NCBI GenBank assembly: GCA_947380375.1
Contig: CANCQX010000003.1
Coordinates: forward strand, 1-61,934
Direction of reading: 5' to 3'
DNA from: Flavobacteriales bacterium
Lineage (GTDB): Bacteria; Bacteroidota; Bacteroidia; Flavobacteriales_D; Crocinitomicaceae
DNA length: 61,934 nt
Shown here: positions 15,297-23,532 of the stretch, piece by piece
Layout: each line of letters begins with the position of its first letter
Numbering within the stretch: position 1 is the stretch's first letter
Notes under the pieces: generated by a model
Databases searched by the model: none
Told to the model about the DNA's origin: nothing
The model's input: the letters and a program-made list of their open reading frames with translations, nothing else
Made by a program: the position numbers and the translations under genes

Positions 15297-18251
15297 TTAT
15301 AATTTAATAGTTATGGAAGCTGACACCACTCTTCCAAAAATAGTTGACCAAATCATATTGTCTACTTTTTCATTATAGCCATTTATGTTTCGCTTACTTC
15401 CTGTAAAAATTAAATTGGACACTTCTTTTCCTGATGAAATAGTTGTATTATCCAAGTAATTGTTTTGATAGAATATTTGTTTTTGCGCCAAAATATTTTG
15501 GAAATTTAATTTACACTCTAATTTATTATTAAAAAATCCTTTTGCAATTTGAAAATCAACAAACGTTCTACTTTTTTCCCAAATATCTGCTTGATTTATA
15601 TTTCCTAAAATTGAGATTCTATCTCCTACTTTATTTACATTAATAGAAGCTGACATATTTTTTTCTTCATTAAAATAAGTTAAACCAGTATTAAATACAT
15701 ATGGAGATTGTCCTTGAAGTGGCCTTGAACTATATGGAGTTCCAATTATTCCTGATACATCAACAATAGATCTTATGATTGCCAAGTTTGAATAGAATGT
15801 AAAATTGTTCCAAGAAGAATTTGAATCTGATTTAATTAATGATCCAATTATTGTTCTAGCTTCTAATTCAATACCATAGTTTGTTGCATTTGAAACATTT
15901 TTATAAGACATTTCATTAGATACGTCAGCACGTGAGATCTGTTCTATTGGATTATCGAATTGTTTATAGAAAAAGGTACCCGATAATAATTGACCTTTTC
16001 CAGGGTATAGCTCATATCTTAAATCAAGATTTGTAATTTTTGCTCGTTTAAGAGAATCATTTCCTGACATTACAAATTGTGTGTTAAAATCATAAAAAGC
16101 AAAAGGTGCTAATTCTCTATATTCTGGTCTATTAAGAGTTTGAGAAAATGATAATCTAAAATTTTGTTTTTTATTAAAAGAATAAATAGCATTTATTGAA
16201 GGAAGTATATCTAGTTTTTTTGTAGCAATTTTTAATTCTGTATAATCAGATTTTATAGCACTTAAATTTTGAACAAAATATTCGGCTCTAGCTCCCCAAA
16301 CTAATCGTAAATTTTTTTGAATTTTATTATCTAACATTAGGTATCCTGCAGTTGTTGTTGAATTTGCAGAATAAGCATCAGTTGGCTTAGTTCCATTAGA
16401 TAGTTTAAACCCTCCAACTCCTGGTTGAAGTAATCCCATATTTTCAGAGTTAAAAATTGAATTTTGGTCTAAATATTTAAGTGTGTCTTTAAAAATTATA
16501 GAAGACTTATTATCATAGATAGTATATCCTAATTGTCTAGCGTCAAAAGTTCTATTTCTATTTTGATACATTCCTCCAATTTTCAATTCACTTTTAACGC
16601 CTATTAATTCCTTTAAGTGATATGAAAAATCAGCTTTAAAACTTGCAATATTTTCTTTATTAGTTGAAAAAAACATTCCTCCACTATAATCTGGGCCAAC
16701 TCCATTATCTATTGATGAGGAATATAAAGTGTCGCTTCCAGTTAAATTATCAGGATTGTGAAATTTTGAACGATTGTAAATTGATCTTCTTAGGTTTGGA
16801 ATTGTTCTTTTTATATTACTATAAGAACCTACCCAGTGAATTTTTAACTTTTCTTTTTTGAATAAATGTTCACCATTTACTTGACCGGAATAGATGTTGT
16901 TACTCGTAAACCAAAGTGCATTTGATTTTATCAACGCAGGATTTGATTCTGTAGGATCTCTTTCCCCAGTTCTGTTAATTACTCTATCGTCAGAATTTAT
17001 ACTATATAAATTTTTAAATCCAATTTTATTGTTAGAGTTAAATTTCATGGTGAAATTAGCCATTGCTCCTCCCAAAATTTGAGTTGAATACACTTTGTCT
17101 AAATAATCAAAATCCAATTGAGAATTTCCGTTTTCACCAGTTCCTGAATACGAACGTCTTATTGTTTGATTGAAATTATTTGTTTTGTTGTAGGTAAGTG
17201 AAGTAATGATTCCTAATTCTTTTTTGAAAAGTGTAGTGTTTATTCCCATACTATATTGAAGATTTAAGTTGGGAGTGAAAGTTTTTGAATGCAATGACCA
17301 ATCGGTATTAAATTGTTTTGCTAATAAAGCTTGATCTGACATTAATGTTGGATAATGTCCTTTTGCGGGAATTACTGAAGATATACTTCTAGTTCCATCA
17401 TCAACTCCTAACCAATCTACTTTCCCTCCTTTATATGTAACCTGATCTTTGAATGTAGTTATTGTATTGTAACCTCCTGCTAAAGAAAAAGATTGAAAAT
17501 TTTTAGCGGGAATACTTTTTGTATTAATTTGTATAATTCCTCCTGCAAATTCAGCTGGTAAATCAGGAGTCGCTGTTTTTACAATGGTAATATTATCTAA
17601 CATATTGGCTGGAAATATATCAAATGAAAATGCTTTTCTATCTGATTCTGAGCTTGGTAATGGCCCATCATTTAAATAAGCTGCATTATAACGATCATTT
17701 AAACCTCGAATAATTGCAAATTTATTATCTTGAATACTTGCGCCAGAAACACGTTTTAATACATCACTAGTTGTTCTATCTGGAGTTTTAGAAATCGCTT
17801 GAGCGGAAATTACATCTGAGCTATTCGCACTATTTTTTTTAACATTCAAGGTCCCAATATCATCTGATTTATTAATCTTTACTTTTATTACAACCTCAGT
17901 TATTGTTGTAGAAATTGGTTCTAAAGAAATATTAATAAGTTGAACATCTGAAGAAGAAACAATAACATCTGTTAATATTTTAGTTACATGTCCTGGAGAT
18001 GATATCGTTATTGAATAAGTCCCAAATTCAATACCTCTAATGTAATAGTTTCCATCAAAATCTGAAATAGCTCTATATTCGGTACCATCAATAATAATTT
18101 TAGCACCTGGAACTATTTCACCAGTTGTTCCTTCTATAAAATCTTTAACAGTTCCTTCAACTACTTTTCCTTCTATATAACCTATTTTTGGTGATTGAGC
18201 AAAAGCATTTTGAATTAAAATACAAAACAAGAATACTATAACTTTTTTCAT
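15297..18251 (-). CDS. TonB-dependent outer-membrane receptor with N-terminal carboxypeptidase-like regulatory domain
   Basis: The 984-residue protein has a signal peptide ending near AFAQ (about 1-18). Next come a CarboxypepD_reg-type beta-sandwich (about 20-115), a plug domain with RGLNDRYNAAYLNDGPLPSS and LPAEFAGGIIQINTK (about 150-250), and a large beta-barrel ending in ASITIKL. Such receptors import large or scarce substrates using TonB energy. No SusD partner is present, so it is not a SusCD polysaccharide system. The flanking PhoB/PhoR-type genes, the T9SS partner and the upstream repeat at 18297-18313 suggest a phosphate-limitation receptor. The ligand cannot be read from sequence. 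Confidence 0.9.
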   Translation of the reverse strand: MKKVIVFLFCILIQNAFAQSPKIGYIEGKVVEGTVKDFIEGTTGEIVPGAKIIIDGTEYRAISDFDGNYYIRGIEFGTYSITISSPGHVTKILTDVIVSSSDVQLINISLEPISTTITEVVIKVKINKSDDIGTLNVKKNSANSSDVISAQAISKTPDRTTSDVLKRVSGASIQDNKFAIIRGLNDRYNAAYLNDGPLPSSESDRKAFSFDIFPANMLDNITIVKTATPDLPAEFAGGIIQINTKSIPAKNFQSFSLAGGYNTITTFKDQVTYKGGKVDWLGVDDGTRSISSVIPAKGHYPTLMSDQALLAKQFNTDWSLHSKTFTPNLNLQYSMGINTTLFKKELGIITSLTYNKTNNFNQTIRRSYSGTGENGNSQLDFDYLDKVYSTQILGGAMANFTMKFNSNNKIGFKNLYSINSDDRVINRTGERDPTESNPALIKSNALWFTSNNIYSGQVNGEHLFKKEKLKIHWVGSYSNIKRTIPNLRRSIYNRSKFHNPDNLTGSDTLYSSSIDNGVGPDYSGGMFFSTNKENIASFKADFSYHLKELIGVKSELKIGGMYQNRNRTFDARQLGYTIYDNKSSIIFKDTLKYLDQNSIFNSENMGLLQPGVGGFKLSNGTKPTDAYSANSTTTAGYLMLDNKIQKNLRLVWGARAEYFVQNLSAIKSDYTELKIATKKLDILPSINAIYSFNKKQNFRLSFSQTLNRPEYRELAPFAFYDFNTQFVMSGNDSLKRAKITNLDLRYELYPGKGQLLSGTFFYKQFDNPIEQISRADVSNEMSYKNVSNATNYGIELEARTIIGSLIKSDSNSSWNNFTFYSNLAIIRSIVDVSGIIGTPYSSRPLQGQSPYVFNTGLTYFNEEKNMSASINVNKVGDRISILGNINQADIWEKSRTFVDFQIAKGFFNNKLECKLNFQNILAQKQIFYQNNYLDNTTISSGKEVSNLIFTGSKRNINGYNEKVDNMIWSTIFGRVVSASITIKL

Positions 18252-18296
18252 TTTATCTAAATTTTAGACAAAGGACGCTATATGTCATTAATGAAA

Positions 18297-18313
18297 AGTT
18301 AAGCCAATGTTAA
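18297..18313. promoter_or_regulatory. Putative Pho-box-like operator of the TonB receptor
   Basis: The plus strand has AGTTAA-N5-TGTTAA, with a weaker third repeat CGATAA one 11-bp step further (18319-18324). It is 46-62 bases upstream of the receptor ATG and 20 bases from a GTCCTTTG sequence (18269-18276) that may be the -7 element. The geometry matches that of the T9SS gene promoter. Confidence 0.6.
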
Positions 18314-18471
18314 TTTAACGATAAGTTATTTAAACAAATCTTAAAGTTTTAAAATTTTACAACTTAAAAAAAAAGATATTTAAAAAAATTAAATACCTAA
18401 TAAAAAGTATTTTAACAAAAAAATGAAACGAATTTAGATAAAAATAATTAACGTAAAAAATGTTAAGCTGA

Positions 18472-18488
18472 TTAACATTAACTTAACA
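18472..18488. promoter_or_regulatory. Second TTAACA-N5-TTAACA direct repeat, distal to the TonB receptor
   Basis: Two perfect TTAACA hexamers at an 11-bp pitch are preceded by an inverted TGTTAA at 18461-18466. The cluster lies between the regulator stop (18544) and the receptor start, about 220-237 bases upstream of the receptor. It may be a distal or auxiliary site. The rest of 18252-18543 is A/T-rich without a gene. Confidence 0.5.
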
Positions 18489-18543
18489 TTAGGCAGGAAA
18501 ATAAATAAACAAAACCTTAAAAAAGAGAAATAATAACTAGAAG

Positions 18544-19215
18544 TTATTCAGGATTAGAAAATTTATAACCTACACCTTTTACAGTTGTAATATAATTCTC
18601 TCCTAATTTTTCTCTGAGTTTTCGTATATGTACGTCTATTGTTCTATCACCAACAACAATATCAGAACCCCAGACACTTTCTAAAATAACATCTCTTTCA
18701 AAAACTGAATGTGGTTTAGATGCTAAAAGAGCCAATAATTCAAACTCTTTTCTAGGTAAATGAAGAATCTCTCCATTTCTTTCTACTATGTATTTTTCTC
18801 TATTTATGATTAAACCTGTGGAGGAAATATTTTCTTGTTGAACCTTTCCTTTTCTTCTCAGTAAAGCATTTATTCGACTCACTAATACTTTAGGCTTTAC
18901 GGGTTTAGCAACATAATCATCAGCTCCTGAATCTAAACCCGCAATTTGACTATAATCCTCATTTCTTGCGGTCAATAAACAAATAATAATGTTTTCATAA
19001 TTGGGAGTGCTTCTAATTAAATCACACACTTCAATTCCATCCATTCCAGGCATCATAACATCCAATATAACTAAATCTGGAATATTAGATTTGATTTTTG
19101 CTAATCCCTGCTCTCCATTTGAAGCGACATCAACATAAAAACCTTCTTTTTCTAAATTATATTTAAGGATATCTCTAATATCCTCCTCGTCATCAATTAT
19201 TAATATTGAAACCAT
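18544..19215 (-). CDS. Second PhoB-type response regulator (OmpR family), orphan paralogue
   Basis: The 223-residue regulator has a receiver with acidic residues Asp8/Asp9, phospho-acceptor Asp52 and Lys104. Its winged-helix domain has the segment VGDRTIDVHIRKLREKLG. Receiver tail and recognition helix nearly match the regulator at 12507-13196, which indicates a duplication. No kinase gene adjoins it, so it either shares the kinase at 11422 or has a distant partner. It reads toward the TonB receptor. No TTAACA-type repeat is visible upstream of its own start. Confidence 0.92.
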   Translation of the reverse strand: MVSILIIDDEEDIRDILKYNLEKEGFYVDVASNGEQGLAKIKSNIPDLVILDVMMPGMDGIEVCDLIRSTPNYENIIICLLTARNEDYSQIAGLDSGADDYVAKPVKPKVLVSRINALLRRKGKVQQENISSTGLIINREKYIVERNGEILHLPRKEFELLALLASKPHSVFERDVILESVWGSDIVVGDRTIDVHIRKLREKLGENYITTVKGVGYKFSNPE

Positions 19216-19365
19216 TCTATTTCTAACTTATTTCTTGTATAATACTTCTAAATGTAGACATATTATATTTAATAGAAAACATTAGTAGTTCAATCTTTGA
19301 AAAAAAAGAAAATTATTAGAACAACTTAAAAAAACATAAATACCTCAAAAAAAGAAACTTAAAAC

Positions 19366-19392
19366 ATTATATAAATATATTATTTATATAAT
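19366..19392. repeat. Perfect 12-bp AT-only inverted repeat
   Basis: ATTATATAAATA (19366-19377) and its exact complement (19381-19392) flank a 3-base spacer in the 419-bp gap 19216-19634. Being entirely A/T it may be chance, but its position 16 bases upstream of a small ORF makes an operator or promoter-region site possible. Apart from the small features listed here, I see nothing else in this gap. Confidence 0.4.
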
Positions 19393-19407
19393 TCAAACAA
19401 TAAAAAA

Positions 19408-19479
19408 ATGATATCAATTATGTTTTTTAAAACAAAAAATCAGTGGTTTACATTAAAGTATAAAGTAGATTTGACCTGA
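19408..19479 (+). CDS. Possible small ORF, 23 residues, followed by a strong terminator
   Basis: An ATG-initiated frame of 23 codons, with an alternative ATG at codon 5, encodes a basic peptide containing MFFKTKNQWF. It ends 24 bases before a strong plus-strand terminator (19504-19531). No annotated plus-strand gene lies upstream, so the terminator must serve a short transcript: this ORF, a small RNA, or the remains of a gene. There is no clear Shine-Dalgarno sequence or TAnnTTTG promoter. Coding status is speculative. Confidence 0.25.
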   Translation: MISIMFFKTKNQWFTLKYKVDLT

Positions 19480-19503
19480 TAGTAGGTTAGGTATAAATTG
19501 ATA

Positions 19504-19531
19504 AAGGCTCTGAATTCCCGTTCAGAGCCTT
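19504..19531 (+). terminator. Orphan intrinsic terminator
   Basis: An 11-bp perfect stem (AAGGCTCTGAA with its complement) has a 6-base loop and is followed by T7 on the plus strand. The nearest upstream gene is on the minus strand and divergent, so it should terminate an unannotated plus-strand transcript of the region from about 19390 to 19538. Confidence 0.85.
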
Positions 19532-19585
19532 TTTTTTATTAAAACAAGTTTCATTTTATTCTAAAATCTTTATTATTTTGCAGAT

Positions 19586-19624
19586 ATGTTTAGATTAAAA
19601 AGATGGTTTTTAGTTTACTTTTAA
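19586..19624 (+). CDS. Possible leader peptide (MFRLKRWFLVYF) upstream of the RprY-like regulator
   Basis: A 12-codon frame lies 10 bases upstream of the regulator ATG and just after TTATTTTG, a near match to the -7 consensus. If that is the promoter, the transcript would begin at or near this ATG. The peptide is basic and hydrophobic, and its MF...K.WF pattern resembles part of the small ORF at 19408. Evidence is positional only. Confidence 0.25.
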   Translation: MFRLKRWFLVYF

Positions 19625-19634
19625 AGATTAAATA

Positions 19635-20324
19635 ATGAAAATAAAAATACTTTTAGCTGAAGATGATTTAAACCTAGGCTATATGATTTCTGACCAACTA
19701 AAATCTGATGGATATGATGTAACTTTATGCATTGATGGTGCCGAAGCTTATAAACGCTTTAATGATGAAAAATTTCATATTTGTATTTTAGATGTAATGA
19801 TGCCTAAAAAAGATGGTTTTTCTTTAGCAAGTGATATTCGAAAAATAGATTCTGAAATTCCAATTTTATTTCTATCTGCAAAGTCAATGATTGAAGATAA
19901 AATATTAGGATTTAAATCTGGAGGAGATGACTATCTTACAAAACCATTTAGTATTGAAGAGCTTCAAATCAGATTAACAGCCCTTCTTAAACGAGTTAAT
20001 ATTCAAACAAAAAATCCAGAGGAAAAAATACTTAAAATTGGTAGTTATTTATTTGACCCTGAAAATTTCACTTTAAAACATTTAGAATTTCAAAAAACAT
20101 TAACAAAAAAAGAAGCTCAAATTCTCAAAATTCTATATAAATTCAAAAATCAAGTAGTTGAACGAGATGTAGTATTGAATGCGGTATGGGGTCAGGATGA
20201 TTATTTTGTTGGTCGAAGTTTGGATGTTTTTATAACAAAACTTCGAAAATATTTCAAAGAAGACGAAGGAATTCAAATATCAAATATTCATGGGATTGGT
20301 TTTAAACTTTCTATTTTAGACTAA
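19635..20324 (+). CDS. rprY: RprY-like response regulator (OmpR family), no adjacent kinase
   Basis: The 229-residue regulator has a receiver with Asp10/Asp11, phospho-acceptor Asp53 and Lys103. Its winged-helix domain ends in GRSLDVFITKLRKYFKED and NIHGIGFKL. The wording KILLAEDDLNLGY and SAKSMIEDKILGFKSGGDDYLTKPFS is close to the RprY regulators of Bacteroidota as I remember them. It is clearly distinct from the two PhoB-type regulators at 12507 and 18544. No RprX-type kinase is present here. It is followed 10 bases later by tsaB and may be co-transcribed with it. The gene symbol is tentative. Confidence 0.85.
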   Translation: MKIKILLAEDDLNLGYMISDQLKSDGYDVTLCIDGAEAYKRFNDEKFHICILDVMMPKKDGFSLASDIRKIDSEIPILFLSAKSMIEDKILGFKSGGDDYLTKPFSIEELQIRLTALLKRVNIQTKNPEEKILKIGSYLFDPENFTLKHLEFQKTLTKKEAQILKILYKFKNQVVERDVVLNAVWGQDDYFVGRSLDVFITKLRKYFKEDEGIQISNIHGIGFKLSILD

Positions 20325-20334
20325 ATTTTTCATT

Positions 20335-21003
20335 ATGATTTATATCCTTCACCTTGAAACCTCTACTAAAGTTTGCTCTGTAGCTCTTTCACTTTATGGT
20401 AAAACGATTGCCCTAAAAGAAACAGAAGAAGATGGATACTCTCACGGAGAAAATTTAACATTATTTATTCAAGATGTATTAAAAGAAGCTAATATATCTT
20501 TAACAGAATTGAAAGCTGTTTCAGTAGCTTCTGGACCAGGATCTTATACGGGACTGAGAATTGGTACTTCAACTGCAAAAGGACTTTGTTACCCATTAAA
20601 TATACCTTTGATAGCAATTGATTCTTTGACGTCTTTAAAAGAAATAGCAATCGAAAAACATCCAAATACAACATTGTGTTCCTTAATAGATGCAAGAAGG
20701 ATGGAAGTTTATAATTTATTTTATTCATCTAGCAATGAACTTGTAAAACCTATTTCCGCAGATATTATTGAATTTAATTCATATAAAGAATTTGAACCTT
20801 TTGTTTATTTTGGGGATGGTGCCGAAAAATTAAACGAACTTTGGAATACTAGAAATTGTATTACTGATTTATCAATTAAATCATCTGCTAAAGGACAAGC
20901 AAAACTGGCTTTTGAAAAATATCAAAATCAACAATTTGAAGATGTGGCTTATTTTGAACCATTTTATTTGAAGGATTTTGTAAGTAATGCTAAGAAAGCT
21001 TAA
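20335..21003 (+). CDS. tsaB: tRNA threonylcarbamoyladenosine biosynthesis protein TsaB
   Basis: The 222-residue protein has the ASKHA-fold opening ILHLETSTKVCSVAL and the segment VASGPGSYTGLRIGTSTAKGLCY typical of TsaB. TsaB is the inactive paralogue that scaffolds TsaD and TsaE in making t6A37 on tRNAs decoding ANN codons. The length is normal and it lacks the metal-binding histidines of TsaD. It follows the RprY-like gene by 10 bases. Confidence 0.94.
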   Translation: MIYILHLETSTKVCSVALSLYGKTIALKETEEDGYSHGENLTLFIQDVLKEANISLTELKAVSVASGPGSYTGLRIGTSTAKGLCYPLNIPLIAIDSLTSLKEIAIEKHPNTTLCSLIDARRMEVYNLFYSSSNELVKPISADIIEFNSYKEFEPFVYFGDGAEKLNELWNTRNCITDLSIKSSAKGQAKLAFEKYQNQQFEDVAYFEPFYLKDFVSNAKKA

Positions 21004-21038
21004 CTTCACTAAGTTAATTATTTGACAAATTAATTACT

Positions 21039-22103
21039 ATGAAATTAATTCAAAAAATAAAAGAAGCAACACGTCCTTTTTTGATTACAGGCCCTTGTAG
21101 TGCTGAATCTCCAGAACAGGTAATGAGTGTTTCTAAAGAAATCGCAAAAAATGGCAATGCTCATGTTTTGAGAGCTGGTATTTGGAAACCAAGAACACGT
21201 CCAGATTCTTTTGAAGGAATGGGAAATGTCGCATTACCTTGGTTAGTAGAAGCTGGAAAAGAAACTGGATTACCGGTTACAACTGAAATAGCTAATCGTC
21301 AACATGCAGAACTAGCTTTAAAAGCTGGAGTTGATATTTTATGGATTGGGGCAAGAACAACTGTAAATCCATTTGCGATTCAAGAAATTGCTGACTTTTT
21401 GAAAGGTGTTGACATTCCAGTTATGGTGAAAAATCCAGTTAATCCCGATTTAGAATTATGGATTGGTGCTTTTGAACGCTTAGAAAAAGCTGGAATTAAA
21501 GAATTAGTAGCCATACATAGAGGTTTTTCTGTATACAAACATCCAAAATATAGAAATGTTCCAACGTGGGAGTTACCAATTGCTTTACGAGAACGTTTAC
21601 CTGATTTGCCAATTATTTGTGACCCTAGCCATATAACAGGTAGAAGAGATTTATTACTTGAAGTTTCTCAAAAAGCAATGGATTTAAATTTTGATGGATT
21701 AATGATTGAAACTCACCCTGATCCAGATAAAGCTTGGTCAGATTCTGCTCAACAAGTTACTCCTACTGAATTAAAATCAATAATAGATCATCTTGTATTA
21801 CGATCCAAAGATATTTCTACTTCTATTATTTCTGAACTTGAAGAATTGAGAACTAAAATTGGAGATTTGGATGATAAATTATTCGATATTTTATCTGCAA
21901 GAATGTTAATGAGTGAAGAAGTTGGTCAATTAAAAAAAGCACACAATATTACAATTTTACAACAAAATCATTGGTCAAATATAATAAAATCAAGACTCTC
22001 ACAATCTGAAAATTACAAAATTTCAGAGCAATTTATTAGACAAATTATGGATGCTATTCACCAAGAATCAATTCGCCATCAAACAAAAATAATGAACAAA
22101 TGA
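21039..22103 (+). CDS. Bifunctional DAHP synthase / chorismate mutase (type II)
   Basis: The 354-residue protein joins an N-terminal DAHP synthase domain (about 1-260) to a C-terminal AroQ-type chorismate mutase (about 265-354). The first has GPCSAES, LRAGIWKPRTRPDSFEG, WIGARTTVNPF, MVKNPVNPD and CDPSHITG. The second is helical and has LRTKIGDLDDKLFDIL and RMLMSEEVGQLK. It catalyses the first step of the shikimate pathway, and the fused mutase acts at the phenylalanine/tyrosine branch and typically serves as a feedback sensor. It is followed 60 bases later by aroA, so two shikimate steps are grouped. Confidence 0.95.
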   Translation: MKLIQKIKEATRPFLITGPCSAESPEQVMSVSKEIAKNGNAHVLRAGIWKPRTRPDSFEGMGNVALPWLVEAGKETGLPVTTEIANRQHAELALKAGVDILWIGARTTVNPFAIQEIADFLKGVDIPVMVKNPVNPDLELWIGAFERLEKAGIKELVAIHRGFSVYKHPKYRNVPTWELPIALRERLPDLPIICDPSHITGRRDLLLEVSQKAMDLNFDGLMIETHPDPDKAWSDSAQQVTPTELKSIIDHLVLRSKDISTSIISELEELRTKIGDLDDKLFDILSARMLMSEEVGQLKKAHNITILQQNHWSNIIKSRLSQSENYKISEQFIRQIMDAIHQESIRHQTKIMNK

Positions 22104-22163
22104 AAATAATAAATCAACTTTTTCATAACTGAATTATTAATAATACAAATTCATTTTTAATTC

Positions 22164-23423
22164 ATGAAAAAGATCATTCAACCCGGGAAACGATTTGGAA
22201 CTATTGCAATTCCATCTTCCAAAAGTGATAGTCAACGAGCTTTATTAGCAGCAGCTTTATCAAAAGGAGAAAGTAAACTAATCAATATTGGTAAAAGTGA
22301 AGATGAATTAGCTATGATTTCAGCAATTCAGCAAATAGGTGCAAAAATAAAACGACTAGATGAATTTACTTTTTCTATTATTGGATTGAAAAAATTCCCA
22401 AAAGAACTAGAAATAAATATGGGAGAAAGTGGACTTGGTATTCGATTAATAACAAGTATTTGCGCAGCCCATAAAGGAGTATTTATGATTTATGGTAAGG
22501 GATCTTTAGAAAATAGGCCTTTAACTTTTTTTGAAGAAACATTACCTAAATTCAATGCCGTAATTTCATCAAACAATGGATTAATCCCATTAGAAATTGA
22601 GGGGCCAATGCAAGGCTCAATCGTTGAAATAGATGGGAGTCAAAGCTCTCAAAATATTTCAGGAATGCTGATGGCTTTGCCTTTATTAAAAGAGGAGAGT
22701 CGTATTCGTGTAAAGAATTTGAATAGTTTACCATACCTTCAAATGACTTTGGATACACTTGCTAAATTCGGAATAGAAATTTTGCATAAGAATTACGAAG
22801 ACTTTATAATAAGGGGAAATCAAAATTATTTATCAACTAGCTATAGAATAGAGAGCGATTGGAGTTCAGCTAGTTATTGGCTAGTCGCTTCTGCATTAGG
22901 GATGAATATAAAAGTTTCAGGACTTTCGATGACAAGCATTCAAGCTGATCGCCAAATTTTAGATGCTTTTGAATTAGCAAATTGTATCGTTGAATTTAAA
23001 GAAGATACAATTCGAATTAATGGAAAAAATAGAAAAGCTTTTAAATTTAATGCTACACATTGTCCGGATTTATTTCCAGCTTTAGTAACTTTCGCTGCCT
23101 TATGCTATGGGAAATCTGAAATAAAAGGTGTTGGTAGATTAATCCACAAAGAAAGTAATCGAGGCACTGTTCTTCTCGAAGAATTTGCAAACATTGGTGT
23201 GATAATTATTTTGGACGGAGACATCATGCATATACATGGAAAACAGAGCTTAGAAGGCGGAAAAATAAACTCTCACAACGACCATCGAATTGCTATGTGT
23301 TTTGCGATAGCAGCACTTTTTTCGGATGAAGAAATTGAGATTTCAGGTGCTGAATCTGTAAATAAAAGTTACCCTAGATTTTGGAATGATTTAGAAAAAT
23401 TAAATTTAGATTCTAGAAAATAA
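22164..23423 (+). CDS. aroA: 3-phosphoshikimate 1-carboxyvinyltransferase (EPSP synthase)
   Basis: The 419-residue protein has the EPSP synthase signatures: IAIPSSKSDSQRALLAAAL with the catalytic Lys/Ser near the N-terminus, GESGLGIRL, DGSQSSQNISGMLMALPLL, ESDWSSASYW, the catalytic-region CPDLFPAL, and NSHNDHRIAMCFAIAAL near the end. The length is typical. It joins shikimate-3-phosphate and phosphoenolpyruvate and follows the DAHP synthase gene in the same direction. Some substitutions relative to the E. coli-like consensus are normal for Bacteroidota. Confidence 0.95.
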   Translation: MKKIIQPGKRFGTIAIPSSKSDSQRALLAAALSKGESKLINIGKSEDELAMISAIQQIGAKIKRLDEFTFSIIGLKKFPKELEINMGESGLGIRLITSICAAHKGVFMIYGKGSLENRPLTFFEETLPKFNAVISSNNGLIPLEIEGPMQGSIVEIDGSQSSQNISGMLMALPLLKEESRIRVKNLNSLPYLQMTLDTLAKFGIEILHKNYEDFIIRGNQNYLSTSYRIESDWSSASYWLVASALGMNIKVSGLSMTSIQADRQILDAFELANCIVEFKEDTIRINGKNRKAFKFNATHCPDLFPALVTFAALCYGKSEIKGVGRLIHKESNRGTVLLEEFANIGVIIILDGDIMHIHGKQSLEGGKINSHNDHRIAMCFAIAALFSDEEIEISGAESVNKSYPRFWNDLEKLNLDSRK

Positions 23424-23532
23424 ATTTCAATATTATTTAAATAAAAAGAAAATAGAAATAATTTATTTAAATTTGTTTAAGTATTTTCAACTTTTCTTTA
23501 TAAATTGATTTTAAAAAATTAAAAAATATATT

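Noticed and set aside
19366-19392. Replication origin or DnaA boxes
   Set aside because: The AT palindrome has no DnaA-type nonamers beside it and no dnaA or dnaN genes are nearby.
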